The notes under the pieces are model-generated. The model did no database searches. It saw only the letters and a list, made by a program, of their open reading frames with translations, and had not been told where the DNA came from. 64,000 nucleotides of DNA, taken from NCBI RefSeq assembly GCF_000429325.1, contig NZ_AUBQ01000004.1, forward strand, positions 248,001 to 312,000, written 5' to 3'. The stretch's first letter is position 1; every line of letters starts with the position of its first letter. A program made the translations under genes and the position numbers. Positions 43,271 through 51,175 of this stretch are shown piece by piece. The stretch is from Fundidesulfovibrio putealis DSM 16056 (GTDB lineage: Bacteria > Desulfobacterota > Desulfovibrionia > Desulfovibrionales > Desulfovibrionaceae).

Positions 43271-45382
43271 ATGCAGGACACCACCAAGAATACCGGCGAA
43301 GCACAGATGCGCCCAAGGGCTCGTCTCGTCAAACTGATCGGGGATGAACTGATCAGCGACGAACCGGTCGCCCTCGTCGAGCTCGTAAAGAACGCCTATG
43401 ATGCTGACGCGAGCGTCGTCAATGTCGTCTTTGAGGGAGCAGACCCGGACAGCCTGGACAGGATCATCGTTGAGGATGACGGTTTCGGGATGTGTCTAGA
43501 TGATATCCTTAACAAATGGCTGGAGCCAGGGACCATCTCCAAGCGGGGCAAGGAAATGACGCCCAAGGGGCGCATCCTGCAAGGTGCCAAGGGGATTGGT
43601 CGATTTGCATCTGCAAGACTCGCGGAACGCCTCATCCTCGAAAGTAAAATGCTTGATCATCCAGGCGTCGTAATCATCATCGATTGGGGTGTTTTCGACG
43701 ATGATAAATATCTTGAGGAAGTCATTGTTGAATGGGAGGAGGCCGACCCGACTAGCTTACCGCACGGGACACGAATCACCTTGGAAGGGCTTCGGAAAAA
43801 TTGGAATGCAAAAGATTTCACGCTACTGCACTCACGCCTTGGCAGCCTTATTTCGCCATTCAATGACGTAGTCGACTTTGACATTCACATTGCCATTCCA
43901 GGGAATTTCACGGGACATGTTACACCACCTGAAATAATCATGAGCCCGCGCTATAGACTGGAAGGATGCTTAACTGATGATGGCATGTTCACCGGTCAAA
44001 TAGAGATAGAAGGAAAGGACGTTCATTTTTGCCATGATCTGCGGATACGAGACAAAAATACTAGCGTACTTTGCGGGCCGTTCATGGTTGAAATCAGAGC
44101 ATGGGACAGAGACACAGAGAGCCTAAAGCCACTTGCGGATAGATTTGGTCAAAGTGTAACCAAGCTACGATCTACTTTGAACGAATACTGCGGTGTAGGT
44201 ATTTATCGTGATGGATTTCGTGTTCACCCATATGGACAAAAAGGTGAAGATTGGCTTAACTTGGATTTAAGAAGTAGACAAAACCCATCAAAGAACCTTG
44301 CGAATAACCAGATAGTCGCCTCAATCCGAATAGGACGGGATCGGAATCCCAATGTAATTGACCGAAGCACACGGGAAGGCTTGGTCATCAATGACGAATT
44401 CAAGGATCTCCAGCAATGGTTCGAGCACATATTGAACGTGCTTGAAGGTCATCGATACAAAGCAAAGCCTCGATCCAATGATGTCCGAGCTGATGCTGCA
44501 TTTTTCGATGGACTCGATCTCAAGGATGAAGTCCAGGCCGCACAGAAAAGCCTTGGTCCAGACCATCCGGTAGCAAAGTTGATGGTCCAGGCCGACAAAA
44601 GGGTTCGGGATAGAGCAGAGAGAATTCAAGAACACCTGAACAGACTTTTAACTCTTTCCGGACTTGGTCAGATGGTGGACCTTGTGATGCATGAAATCGG
44701 TGCTCCACTCGGCAAGATAAACCGCCGAATTGAAATATTCGAAAACAAACTATTGCCATTTGTATCAGGAATGCCTGGTTCATGTCATGGTTCTGAATCA
44801 AAGTGGTTTCGCGATCAGGTGCCTTCGAACATCCGCGACATAAAAGAGTGGTGTGAACAAATCAATCTTCTGAGAGACAGACTTGACACACAAACGCCGG
44901 CAAAGCGTGGAAAGGCAACTGCATTTGACGTACGAGAAGAGATTGCTAATACACTTGACCTGTTTTCTATGCTCATTGATCGCCAAAAAATTGTTGTCAA
45001 GTGCGACATCCCAACAGAACCATTTATGGTAAAAATGTCCAGAGCCAGTTTAGGGCAGGTCATGTCTAACCTTGTAGACAACGCATTATACTGGCTGACC
45101 AAACACCACGGCAAAGGATCAGGTGGCCTACTACAAATTGACTTAGACCCACTTCCATCTGGATTTAAAATCATTGTTGCCGACAATGGTCCTGGGATTT
45201 CAGAAGAAGACAAAGAAAGAATCTTTGATTCATACTACACAACGAAACCGGCTGGGATGGGACTTGGACTTTATGTTGCGAGGCTAGCTATGGATAGTTA
45301 TGGAAAATTGCTTTGCTCAGACAACTGCGACCAGCCGGGAGCATGCTTCGAAGCTATATTCGAAAGGAGTATTGGGCGATGA
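43271..45382 (+). CDS. Dual GHKL-ATPase protein: HSP90/MORC-like N-terminus plus histidine-kinase-like C-terminus
   Basis: 703 residues with two Bergerat-fold ATPase modules. N-terminal: VELVKNAYDADASVVNVVF (N-box), VEDDGFGMCLDD (G1), GAKGIGRFASARL (G2), typical of HSP90/MutL/MORC-type HATPase. C-terminal: LGQMVDLVMHEIGAPLGKIN (H-box-like His), LGQVMSNLVDNALYWL (N-box), VADNGPGISEEDKERIFDSYY (G1, shortened VADNGPGIS), PAGMGLGLYVARLAM (G2). No membrane segment. AT-rich. It overlaps the next gene by four bases (ATGA), a receiver-domain protein, suggesting a phosphorelay pair. Confidence 0.88.
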   Translation: MQDTTKNTGEAQMRPRARLVKLIGDELISDEPVALVELVKNAYDADASVVNVVFEGADPDSLDRIIVEDDGFGMCLDDILNKWLEPGTISKRGKEMTPKGRILQGAKGIGRFASARLAERLILESKMLDHPGVVIIIDWGVFDDDKYLEEVIVEWEEADPTSLPHGTRITLEGLRKNWNAKDFTLLHSRLGSLISPFNDVVDFDIHIAIPGNFTGHVTPPEIIMSPRYRLEGCLTDDGMFTGQIEIEGKDVHFCHDLRIRDKNTSVLCGPFMVEIRAWDRDTESLKPLADRFGQSVTKLRSTLNEYCGVGIYRDGFRVHPYGQKGEDWLNLDLRSRQNPSKNLANNQIVASIRIGRDRNPNVIDRSTREGLVINDEFKDLQQWFEHILNVLEGHRYKAKPRSNDVRADAAFFDGLDLKDEVQAAQKSLGPDHPVAKLMVQADKRVRDRAERIQEHLNRLLTLSGLGQMVDLVMHEIGAPLGKINRRIEIFENKLLPFVSGMPGSCHGSESKWFRDQVPSNIRDIKEWCEQINLLRDRLDTQTPAKRGKATAFDVREEIANTLDLFSMLIDRQKIVVKCDIPTEPFMVKMSRASLGQVMSNLVDNALYWLTKHHGKGSGGLLQIDLDPLPSGFKIIVADNGPGISEEDKERIFDSYYTTKPAGMGLGLYVARLAMDSYGKLLCSDNCDQPGACFEAIFERSIGR

Positions 45383-46671
45383 ACGTCTCAGTATCGCGCC
45401 TCAAGTGCATAATGATTGATGATGACCATGACTACTGTAAACTGTTTGAAGAAAATCTACCAACTGCTGACGGGATAGAATTAGAGTGGGATGTGTGCAA
45501 TGCATTTGACATCGCATTGAAAAAAATAGAGTCAAATCATTACTGTATAATTGTGTCAGACATTTACAATGGTGACCCCAGCCGCCGAGACACTCGAGGG
45601 GCTTCGGTCTTGACAGAGATCCGAACTAAAAGTTTCACTCCAGTCATCCTTACAAGCACCAGTCCAAAACCTCCTAACATTACAGAATCGAGCTTCGTTA
45701 GATTTGTTAAAAAGGTTGGCACACAGAATGATTTAAAACAGGCTATTCAGTCTATAGTTGATACTGGGATACCGCAACTGAAAGAGCGACTCCGAATGGA
45801 GATTGACCGTGATGCAAGCGGATTCCTATGGCAATTTCTTGATCAGGAATGGGACAAAATTAAAGAATCTGACATTGTACAACCTGAAAAATTATATGGA
45901 TTCATACGGAGAAGAACTGCCCAATCCCTTGGACGACTAAAGCAAGGACCCGGTGCAGCTGAGCAATCAACTGTCGATGCGACAGATTACTACATATATC
46001 CATCTATCTCAGGTGATGTCCTTAGGATGGGACAAATCATTCGTGAAACCACAACGTCCAAATACTATATTGTTTTAACACCTCACTGCCTTCTTGAGAA
46101 CCAAACTAGTGTCGGTGTTCGCGCTGACTACATCCTGCTTGCCCCCCTTCGGAAAGCAAAAGATGTATGCAAAGAGCAAGGGGCACACGTCAACGAAATT
46201 CAACAATGGGTCGCTCACCCTTGTGGTAAAGGCAAGCCTTCAGGAAGATATTTCTTCCTCCCACGTTTTCTTGAAATGGAAGACATGTATGCAGACATTC
46301 TTGCGATTACAAGCATTGCAGGGAGATGGCCACTTACTGATTTTGAAAGACTTGCATGCCTGGATGCGCCATATGCTGAAGCATTGCAGTCGCAATTCTT
46401 AAAACTGTATTCAAGTGTCGGCCTCCCTGTTCTTGCCCATACTCAATATGCGGAACTTGCGGCTTTGCGAGATGAAATTTTTTCTGCAAACGACCTAGGC
46501 GTACAGGCTGTTGAAAAAAAGACCATGATCAATCAAATAACCATATCAAGAATCCCGACTGATGTATCTCGGAAAGAAGTTGAATTTTGCATAAAAGACG
46601 CCGGGATGGCCCTAAATAAACCTACAATTTCCTGGAGTGACTTGAAAGGCAGGTGCAAGAAGCAACAATAG
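45379..46671 (+). CDS. Receiver-domain protein with unknown C-terminal effector-like region
   Basis: 430 residues. N-terminal receiver-like domain (about 8-130): IMIDDDHDYCKLFEENL (acidic pair), CIIVSDIYNGDP (phospho-acceptor Asp), PVILTSTSP, and FVKKVG (Lys). The remaining 300 residues lack a DNA-binding output domain. They contain YYIVLTPHCLLENQ, RADYILLAPLRKAK and KGKPSGRYFFLPRFLEM; a histidine/cysteine-bearing stretch PHCLLEN resembles small effector-like proteins of unknown function. Translationally coupled to the upstream dual ATPase. AT-rich. Confidence 0.8.
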   Translation: MNVSVSRLKCIMIDDDHDYCKLFEENLPTADGIELEWDVCNAFDIALKKIESNHYCIIVSDIYNGDPSRRDTRGASVLTEIRTKSFTPVILTSTSPKPPNITESSFVRFVKKVGTQNDLKQAIQSIVDTGIPQLKERLRMEIDRDASGFLWQFLDQEWDKIKESDIVQPEKLYGFIRRRTAQSLGRLKQGPGAAEQSTVDATDYYIYPSISGDVLRMGQIIRETTTSKYYIVLTPHCLLENQTSVGVRADYILLAPLRKAKDVCKEQGAHVNEIQQWVAHPCGKGKPSGRYFFLPRFLEMEDMYADILAITSIAGRWPLTDFERLACLDAPYAEALQSQFLKLYSSVGLPVLAHTQYAELAALRDEIFSANDLGVQAVEKKTMINQITISRIPTDVSRKEVEFCIKDAGMALNKPTISWSDLKGRCKKQQ

Positions 46672-46717
46672 CGCAATTATATCTCGGACAACGTGCGAGC
46701 ATGATGGCTTAATCAAC

Positions 46718-47209
46718 ATGAAACTTGGGCTCTTCACAGTATTTTTCTTAATGCTACTGACGACATCTGCCGCAGCCAGGCCAGTCAACGACTTCACAGT
46801 CAAGGACGGCCAGGGTTCGTATCCGTTTGCCCTGTCGGACACGGAGATGAAGCTCTTTTTCTACAATTCCCAGCGCCAGGATTTCGGCGACATGCGCAGC
46901 AAGGTGTTCAGCTACAAGCCGATCGGCCCCGCGCCACTGGACAGCGCCCTCGCACGCGAGGAGATTGCCAAGATGGTCAAATGGCTGTTCTTCAACGAAA
47001 CGGCCAGGGTTGATGCCGCCCGACCGATGGAGTTGCCCGGCGGCATCATCTGCTACCCCGTTGTCATGATAGCTGACGGTTCAGGCATGGATGGGTTGGG
47101 CCTGCGCATAACGGTGGAAAGCGGGGCTATCCGCATGGTGGAGGTGGCTGCATGCATGACCTGCGGGGTGATGGGCAGTCTCATCAAGGATTATGAAGGC
47201 AGGAAGTGA
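46718..47209 (+). CDS. Exported protein of unknown function
   Basis: 163 residues with a signal peptide (KLGLFTVFFLMLLTTSAAA). The rest is soluble: SRKVF-like FSYKPIGPAPLDSALAREEIAKMVKWLFF and two cysteines in VAACMTCGVMG near the end, plus GGIICYPVV. GC content returns to the host/phage level, unlike the upstream cargo pair. Lies between the cargo and the inverted structural block; a superinfection-exclusion or fitness (moron) role is possible. Confidence 0.7.
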   Translation: MKLGLFTVFFLMLLTTSAAARPVNDFTVKDGQGSYPFALSDTEMKLFFYNSQRQDFGDMRSKVFSYKPIGPAPLDSALAREEIAKMVKWLFFNETARVDAARPMELPGGIICYPVVMIADGSGMDGLGLRITVESGAIRMVEVAACMTCGVMGSLIKDYEGRK

Positions 47210-47235
47210 TTTCGAAAACCATGCGAACGCATTCA

Positions 47236-47268
47236 AAAGGGCGGCTCCCCTGCGGGTAACCGCCCTTT
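47236..47268. terminator. Bidirectional intrinsic terminator
   Basis: 9-bp inverted repeat AAAGGGCGG / CCGCCCTTT (47236-47244 with 47260-47268), between the exported protein (plus) and the repeat protein (minus). Confidence 0.75.
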
Positions 47269-47278
47269 CTCATGCTCT

Positions 47279-47626
47279 CTATTTTACTTTTATGCGCCCG
47301 CTAGCGTCCTGACTGGAGGTTTTTCCCGGCGGAATGGCTACGACTCTTCCATCCTTGCCTTCGCGGGAGGTTCCACCTGGAGGAATGGCTACAACTCTAC
47401 CATCTTTGCCTTGGCGAGAGGTGTAGCCTTTGGGGATGGCCACAACACGCCCGTCTTGGCCTTCGCGAGAGGTTCCACCTGGTGGGATGGCTACAACTCT
47501 TCTATCCTTGCCTTCGCGAGAGGTCCCACCTGGTGGGATGGCTACGACATGTCCATCTTTACCTTGACGAGAGGTATACCCCACTGGAATTTCGACTGCT
47601 TCACCATCTGCTCCTGTTCTTTTCAT
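47279..47626 (-). CDS. 17-residue tandem-repeat protein of unknown function
   Basis: 115 residues with five near-identical 17-residue repeats, unit GGTSREGKDGRVVAIPP (variants GY/GG, RE/RQ), flanked by degenerate half-units. At DNA level they are 51-bp tandem repeats, nearly in register. Strong ribosome site AAAGGAG before ATG 47626, so it is expressed. No signal peptide or known family. Repeat count is likely variable between isolates. Last gene of the minus-strand structural block. Confidence 0.75.
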   Translation of the reverse strand: MKRTGADGEAVEIPVGYTSRQGKDGHVVAIPPGGTSREGKDRRVVAIPPGGTSREGQDGRVVAIPKGYTSRQGKDGRVVAIPPGGTSREGKDGRVVAIPPGKTSSQDASGRIKVK

Positions 47627-47730
47627 ATAATTCTCCTTTTTTGAATCCCTGCCACAACGGCTTTGGACATGGACGAGATAAATATGGCCGAGGTGAATAA
47701 TGTCAAGACGAGTCTTGATATTTTTATGCC

Positions 47731-48174
47731 CTACCGCAAGTCATCGAATATCGCCTTGACCACCCGCTCAAGCCGCCTCTCGTCATCCTCGCCGAGCTTC
47801 ATGAACTCGCGCGCCGGTACCTCCACCTTCTTGCCCCTCCCGGCTTTGCCGCCAAGGTTCTGGATGGCCGCGTAGATCTTGTTGGTGCCGACCGAGGCGG
47901 ATGTGTCGTCATAGTGGCGGCTGATGGAGCTGGCCAGTTGGCCGGAGCGCTGAAGCATCTTCCCCGGCCAGTTGCCCCTCCGCTCCCGGTCCTTGATGGT
48001 GGCAGCTGACAGGGACGGCCAGCGTGGGCGGCCTTCCTCCTCGAAGTTCTCCTCCACGGCGTCGGCCATGATGCCTGCGGCCTTCCTCATGAACGGCTCC
48101 AGGATTCGGCCCTTGGCCGCCAGTTGCCTGAGTTTGTCCAGGCCCTCGGTGTTCGTGACGCGGATCTCGATCAT
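47731..48174 (-). CDS. Mu G-like virion morphogenesis protein
   Basis: 147 residues. VEENFEEEGRPRWPSLSAATIKDRERRG and GKMLQRSGQLASSIS match the phage virion-morphogenesis (Mu gpG, tail completion/neck) family. In Mu this protein follows F. In this window it is also next to F but on the minus strand. Confidence 0.88.
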   Translation of the reverse strand: MIEIRVTNTEGLDKLRQLAAKGRILEPFMRKAAGIMADAVEENFEEEGRPRWPSLSAATIKDRERRGNWPGKMLQRSGQLASSISRHYDDTSASVGTNKIYAAIQNLGGKAGRGKKVEVPAREFMKLGEDDERRLERVVKAIFDDLR

Positions 48175-48322
48175 CTCTTGCCACCTCCGCCCGTGGGCGT
48201 TATGTAATTCTCGTATTTGAAAGTCGGCGGGGTCTGAATCCTGGAGCGTCCGGGCGCTGAGAAGGGAGGAGGCACTGTCGTGGGTCCCAGGAACCCACGG
48301 GGGTCGGACCCCCGCCGATTTT
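48175..48322. other. Non-coding gap with two hairpins between Mu F- and G-like genes
   Basis: The gap contains CGTGGGT-N7-ACCCACG and CGGGGGTC/GGACCCCCG. No gene fits. They may serve as RNA processing or partial termination signals between F and G. Confidence 0.4.
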
Positions 48323-49642
48323 TCATTTTCCGTGCAGCAGTTTCCCGACGCGCTGCTTGTTCATGCTCTTGTCGTCCGCCTGCATCATGTTCCAGAACAG
48401 GCTCCCGTCTTGGTTGACCCTGGCCACCACCATCAGATCGTTCTTGCCCTTGAACAGCCCCAGATAGCGCTCACGGAAACCGTCCTCGTATTCGGTCAGG
48501 TAGACCTCGAACGGATTTTCGAACGTGGGCAGGATGAAGTTCGCGTAGCGTTCGCGTCCGTGCTCGGTCTTTTCCACCATGTGCGCGAGCAGCTCGTGGC
48601 GCATGAACAGCTTGCCCACCGGCGTCTGGACCGTGACCAGCGGTTTCGCGTCCAGTCCCAGAGCCCTGGCCATCATGTCGCGGGCCTCAGCCTGGGTTGC
48701 AGCGCGCGGCAGAAGCTGCGGCGCGTCCTGGCGTTGACTGGCCGCGACGGTTCTCAGATCCTGGCGGCCCTGGCTCTTCCAGTCGGGCTGGCCCGCCACG
48801 ATCCTGATGCAGCCGGTCTTGCCGTCCTTTTCAGCGAAGGATGCACCCGTGCAGTCCGGCAGATGCCCGGCCTTGTCGAACAGCGGCCATTGCTGGCCGG
48901 GGTTGTAGGCCCAGCCGGGGTCTGTGCGCACTTTTGCGCCCTCGGGCGTGGTATAGACCGCCGCCGTGGTCGGGCGGAGATCGCGCCCCACCGGCACTTC
49001 CACTAGCTCCATGCGCCCGTTCGAATCCTCAACAGTGAGGCCCTTGGACGCCACGTGCTCGCCGTCCATGGCCCGCACCCGGCAGCGGCAGTTCCATCCG
49101 TTGGGCGGGTACATGGAACCCCAGAGCGGATCGCCATGATGGAAGACGCGCCCGTTGAGCACCCGGTGCGCCGGGCGGGTGCGGGCGTCCATCACGGCCA
49201 CGTACTGCCAGTATGGCTGGTTGTCGGCGTTGGCCTTCTGTTCGCGGTAGCGCCCGGCCATGTAGGCCGTTTGCAGGTTGGTCTGGTAGATGGTCTTGAG
49301 GCGGCGCGGGCTGCCGAGCTGGACCTTCTTCACCTCGCCGGTGAGGGGGTCGGCCATCTCCTGCTTGCCCCACCAGCCCAGGGACTTCAGGCGCGGTTCG
49401 AGGGATTTTCGGAACTGGGAGAGGGTCAGGCCCTGGTCCAAGGCGCGTTGGGTTTCCTCGCGGATGGCCTGGAGCACGTCCAGCTTCATGGCCTTAGCCA
49501 CAGTGAAGGCTTTGGCGTGGGCTTCGGCCAGCATCTCGCGCCAGTCGAAGGTGATGGCGTAGCCCTTGGCCTTGAAGTAGGCGATGGCCCGTTCTGGCGG
49601 CAGGCCCAGGGCGAAGGAGAGGTCAACGTCCTTCGGCGGCAT
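48323..49642 (-). CDS. Mu F-like head morphogenesis protein with C-terminal toxin-like domain
   Basis: 439 residues. The MuF/minor-head domain has TIYQTNLQTAYMAGRYREQ, VMDARTRPAHRVLNGRVFHHGDPLW and PPNGWNCRCRV, the metal-binding CRCRV signature. The C-terminal ~120 residues (MARALGLDAKPLVTVQTPVG; NFILPTFENPFEVYLTEYED; FLWNMMQ-like FWNMMQADDKSMNKQRVGKLL) resemble the PBECR2-type ribonuclease-like module often fused to MuF proteins. Starts inside the portal gene 3' end (20-base overlap). Confidence 0.87.
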   Translation of the reverse strand: MPPKDVDLSFALGLPPERAIAYFKAKGYAITFDWREMLAEAHAKAFTVAKAMKLDVLQAIREETQRALDQGLTLSQFRKSLEPRLKSLGWWGKQEMADPLTGEVKKVQLGSPRRLKTIYQTNLQTAYMAGRYREQKANADNQPYWQYVAVMDARTRPAHRVLNGRVFHHGDPLWGSMYPPNGWNCRCRVRAMDGEHVASKGLTVEDSNGRMELVEVPVGRDLRPTTAAVYTTPEGAKVRTDPGWAYNPGQQWPLFDKAGHLPDCTGASFAEKDGKTGCIRIVAGQPDWKSQGRQDLRTVAASQRQDAPQLLPRAATQAEARDMMARALGLDAKPLVTVQTPVGKLFMRHELLAHMVEKTEHGRERYANFILPTFENPFEVYLTEYEDGFRERYLGLFKGKNDLMVVARVNQDGSLFWNMMQADDKSMNKQRVGKLLHGK

Positions 49643-51128
49643 TCAGCATCCCCCAGAGGTCTGCGATAAAGATGGCCATGGTCAGGCGCTTCTCGAACTC
49701 CTCCGTGTCCAGGTCCGGGAAGGCATCCACCAGCCCGGTCATGATGTCCTCGATCGAGGCCGCCTCGCGGCACAGCGCCAGCACCGGCCCAAGCAAAGCC
49801 TCGGCCTGGGCTTGCAACTGCTCTGGCGGGATATTCCCGGCCAGCATGTCGATGGCCGTCTGGTCGGAGATGTCCTCGCCCTCGTTGAATTCGGCGGGGG
49901 GCTGGCCGGGCGGAAGGCTTGAGGCGGGCTTTTCCTCCACCAGCTCGATGTCGTCCTCTTCGAAACCGTAGGTGCGCATCCAATACTTCTTCGAGAACCG
50001 GAGCTGGCCGGTGTCCGCGAGAGTCTTGTCCCGCTCGGCCTGCTTCTGGTCCACGTCCTCCTCTTCGAACAGCACGAACTCAGGGCGTTCGCAGTCACCA
50101 AAATTGAAGTGGCAGATCCAGTCGATGAGGCGGTTGAACGCCTTGGCCACGATCTTCTTGTCGCCGTCCTTGATCTCGCGGCGCACGCGCTCGTGGACCT
50201 CGGCAGCAGCCAGGGAGCCGCCCGACACGTTGGTGGTCAGGTTCTGGCCCAGGATGGAAATGGCGATGTCCTCGTCGCAGGAATTCTTCAGGTCCCGATA
50301 GAGCGCGGAGCTGCCGGACTTGCCCGCCGCCTCCTTGAGTTCCACCGAGGCGTCGTCCGGCACCACGATGACCGCGTCCTGGACCGCCGCCTCCAGGGCT
50401 TCGGCCAGCTCGCGGATCTCCTTGTCCTCGCAGCCGCGCGGGTGCCGCCCCATCAAATAGGGCATGCCGAACTTCTCCACGAACCGGACCCAGAACTCCA
50501 TACCGCCGCGCTTGAACACCACGGGCCAGAACACCCGCGAAAGCACGCGCTCACCGTAAGGATCATCAAACGTGGCGTTGTAGCGCGGCAACAGGAACTT
50601 GCGCTCCGGCAGTTCCTCGCCCTCAAGCAGGTTGTCCCTGGTGCGCAGGCGCAGGTTGTTGTCCGCATCGAACACGAACCAGCGAAGCGGTTTGCCCACC
50701 ACGTCCACCGGCACCACGGACCCGCCTACCTTGCCCCAGTCCACTTCCATGGGCTGCATGCCGAAAAGCGGCGCGTCCAGAATCTCGCGGATAATGCGGT
50801 CCAGGTCGAGATCCTTGAACACCCCCTCTACGAACTTGGCCTGGCGGCTCTTGGCCCGGCCTCGGCCTATCTCCCATTCCATGGAGATGACGGCGGCCTT
50901 GCGCGACTCCACGCAGGGACCGACGCGCGGGTCGGAGAGCAGCTCCTTGTAGACGGACACGTCCTGCCCCAGCTTGCGCAGCACCGGATCGGGGTCCGGG
51001 ATGGTCTTCAGAAGGCCGGAAAAGTCCGGCGACCGCTCGCGTGTGGCGAACTGATCGAACAGGGACCGGCGCGGCGAGGCCGAGGCGAAATTGACCGCTT
51101 TGCGGTTCCGGCGTGGATGTCGGGTCAT
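49623..51128 (-). CDS. Mu gp29-like portal protein (DUF935)
   Basis: 501 residues. Family landmarks: LSDPRVGPCVESRKAAVISMEWEI, WVRFVEKFGMPYLMGRH, and a helical C-terminus. Forms the dodecameric DNA entry ring of the capsid vertex. ATG 51128 has AGGAG upstream and is preferred over an in-frame start at 51179 inside the terminase gene. Confidence 0.9.
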   Translation of the reverse strand: MTRHPRRNRKAVNFASASPRRSLFDQFATRERSPDFSGLLKTIPDPDPVLRKLGQDVSVYKELLSDPRVGPCVESRKAAVISMEWEIGRGRAKSRQAKFVEGVFKDLDLDRIIREILDAPLFGMQPMEVDWGKVGGSVVPVDVVGKPLRWFVFDADNNLRLRTRDNLLEGEELPERKFLLPRYNATFDDPYGERVLSRVFWPVVFKRGGMEFWVRFVEKFGMPYLMGRHPRGCEDKEIRELAEALEAAVQDAVIVVPDDASVELKEAAGKSGSSALYRDLKNSCDEDIAISILGQNLTTNVSGGSLAAAEVHERVRREIKDGDKKIVAKAFNRLIDWICHFNFGDCERPEFVLFEEEDVDQKQAERDKTLADTGQLRFSKKYWMRTYGFEEDDIELVEEKPASSLPPGQPPAEFNEGEDISDQTAIDMLAGNIPPEQLQAQAEALLGPVLALCREAASIEDIMTGLVDAFPDLDTEEFEKRLTMAIFIADLWGMLNAAEGR

Positions 51129-51175
51129 GGCAACTCCTGGACAACGCCGTTTTGGCGTTCGAAAGGCGTTCGAAT

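Noticed and set aside
47279-47626. 51-bp tandem repeats as a CRISPR array
   Set aside because: The repeats are directly adjacent without variable spacers and encode a single in-frame protein with a strong ribosome site.
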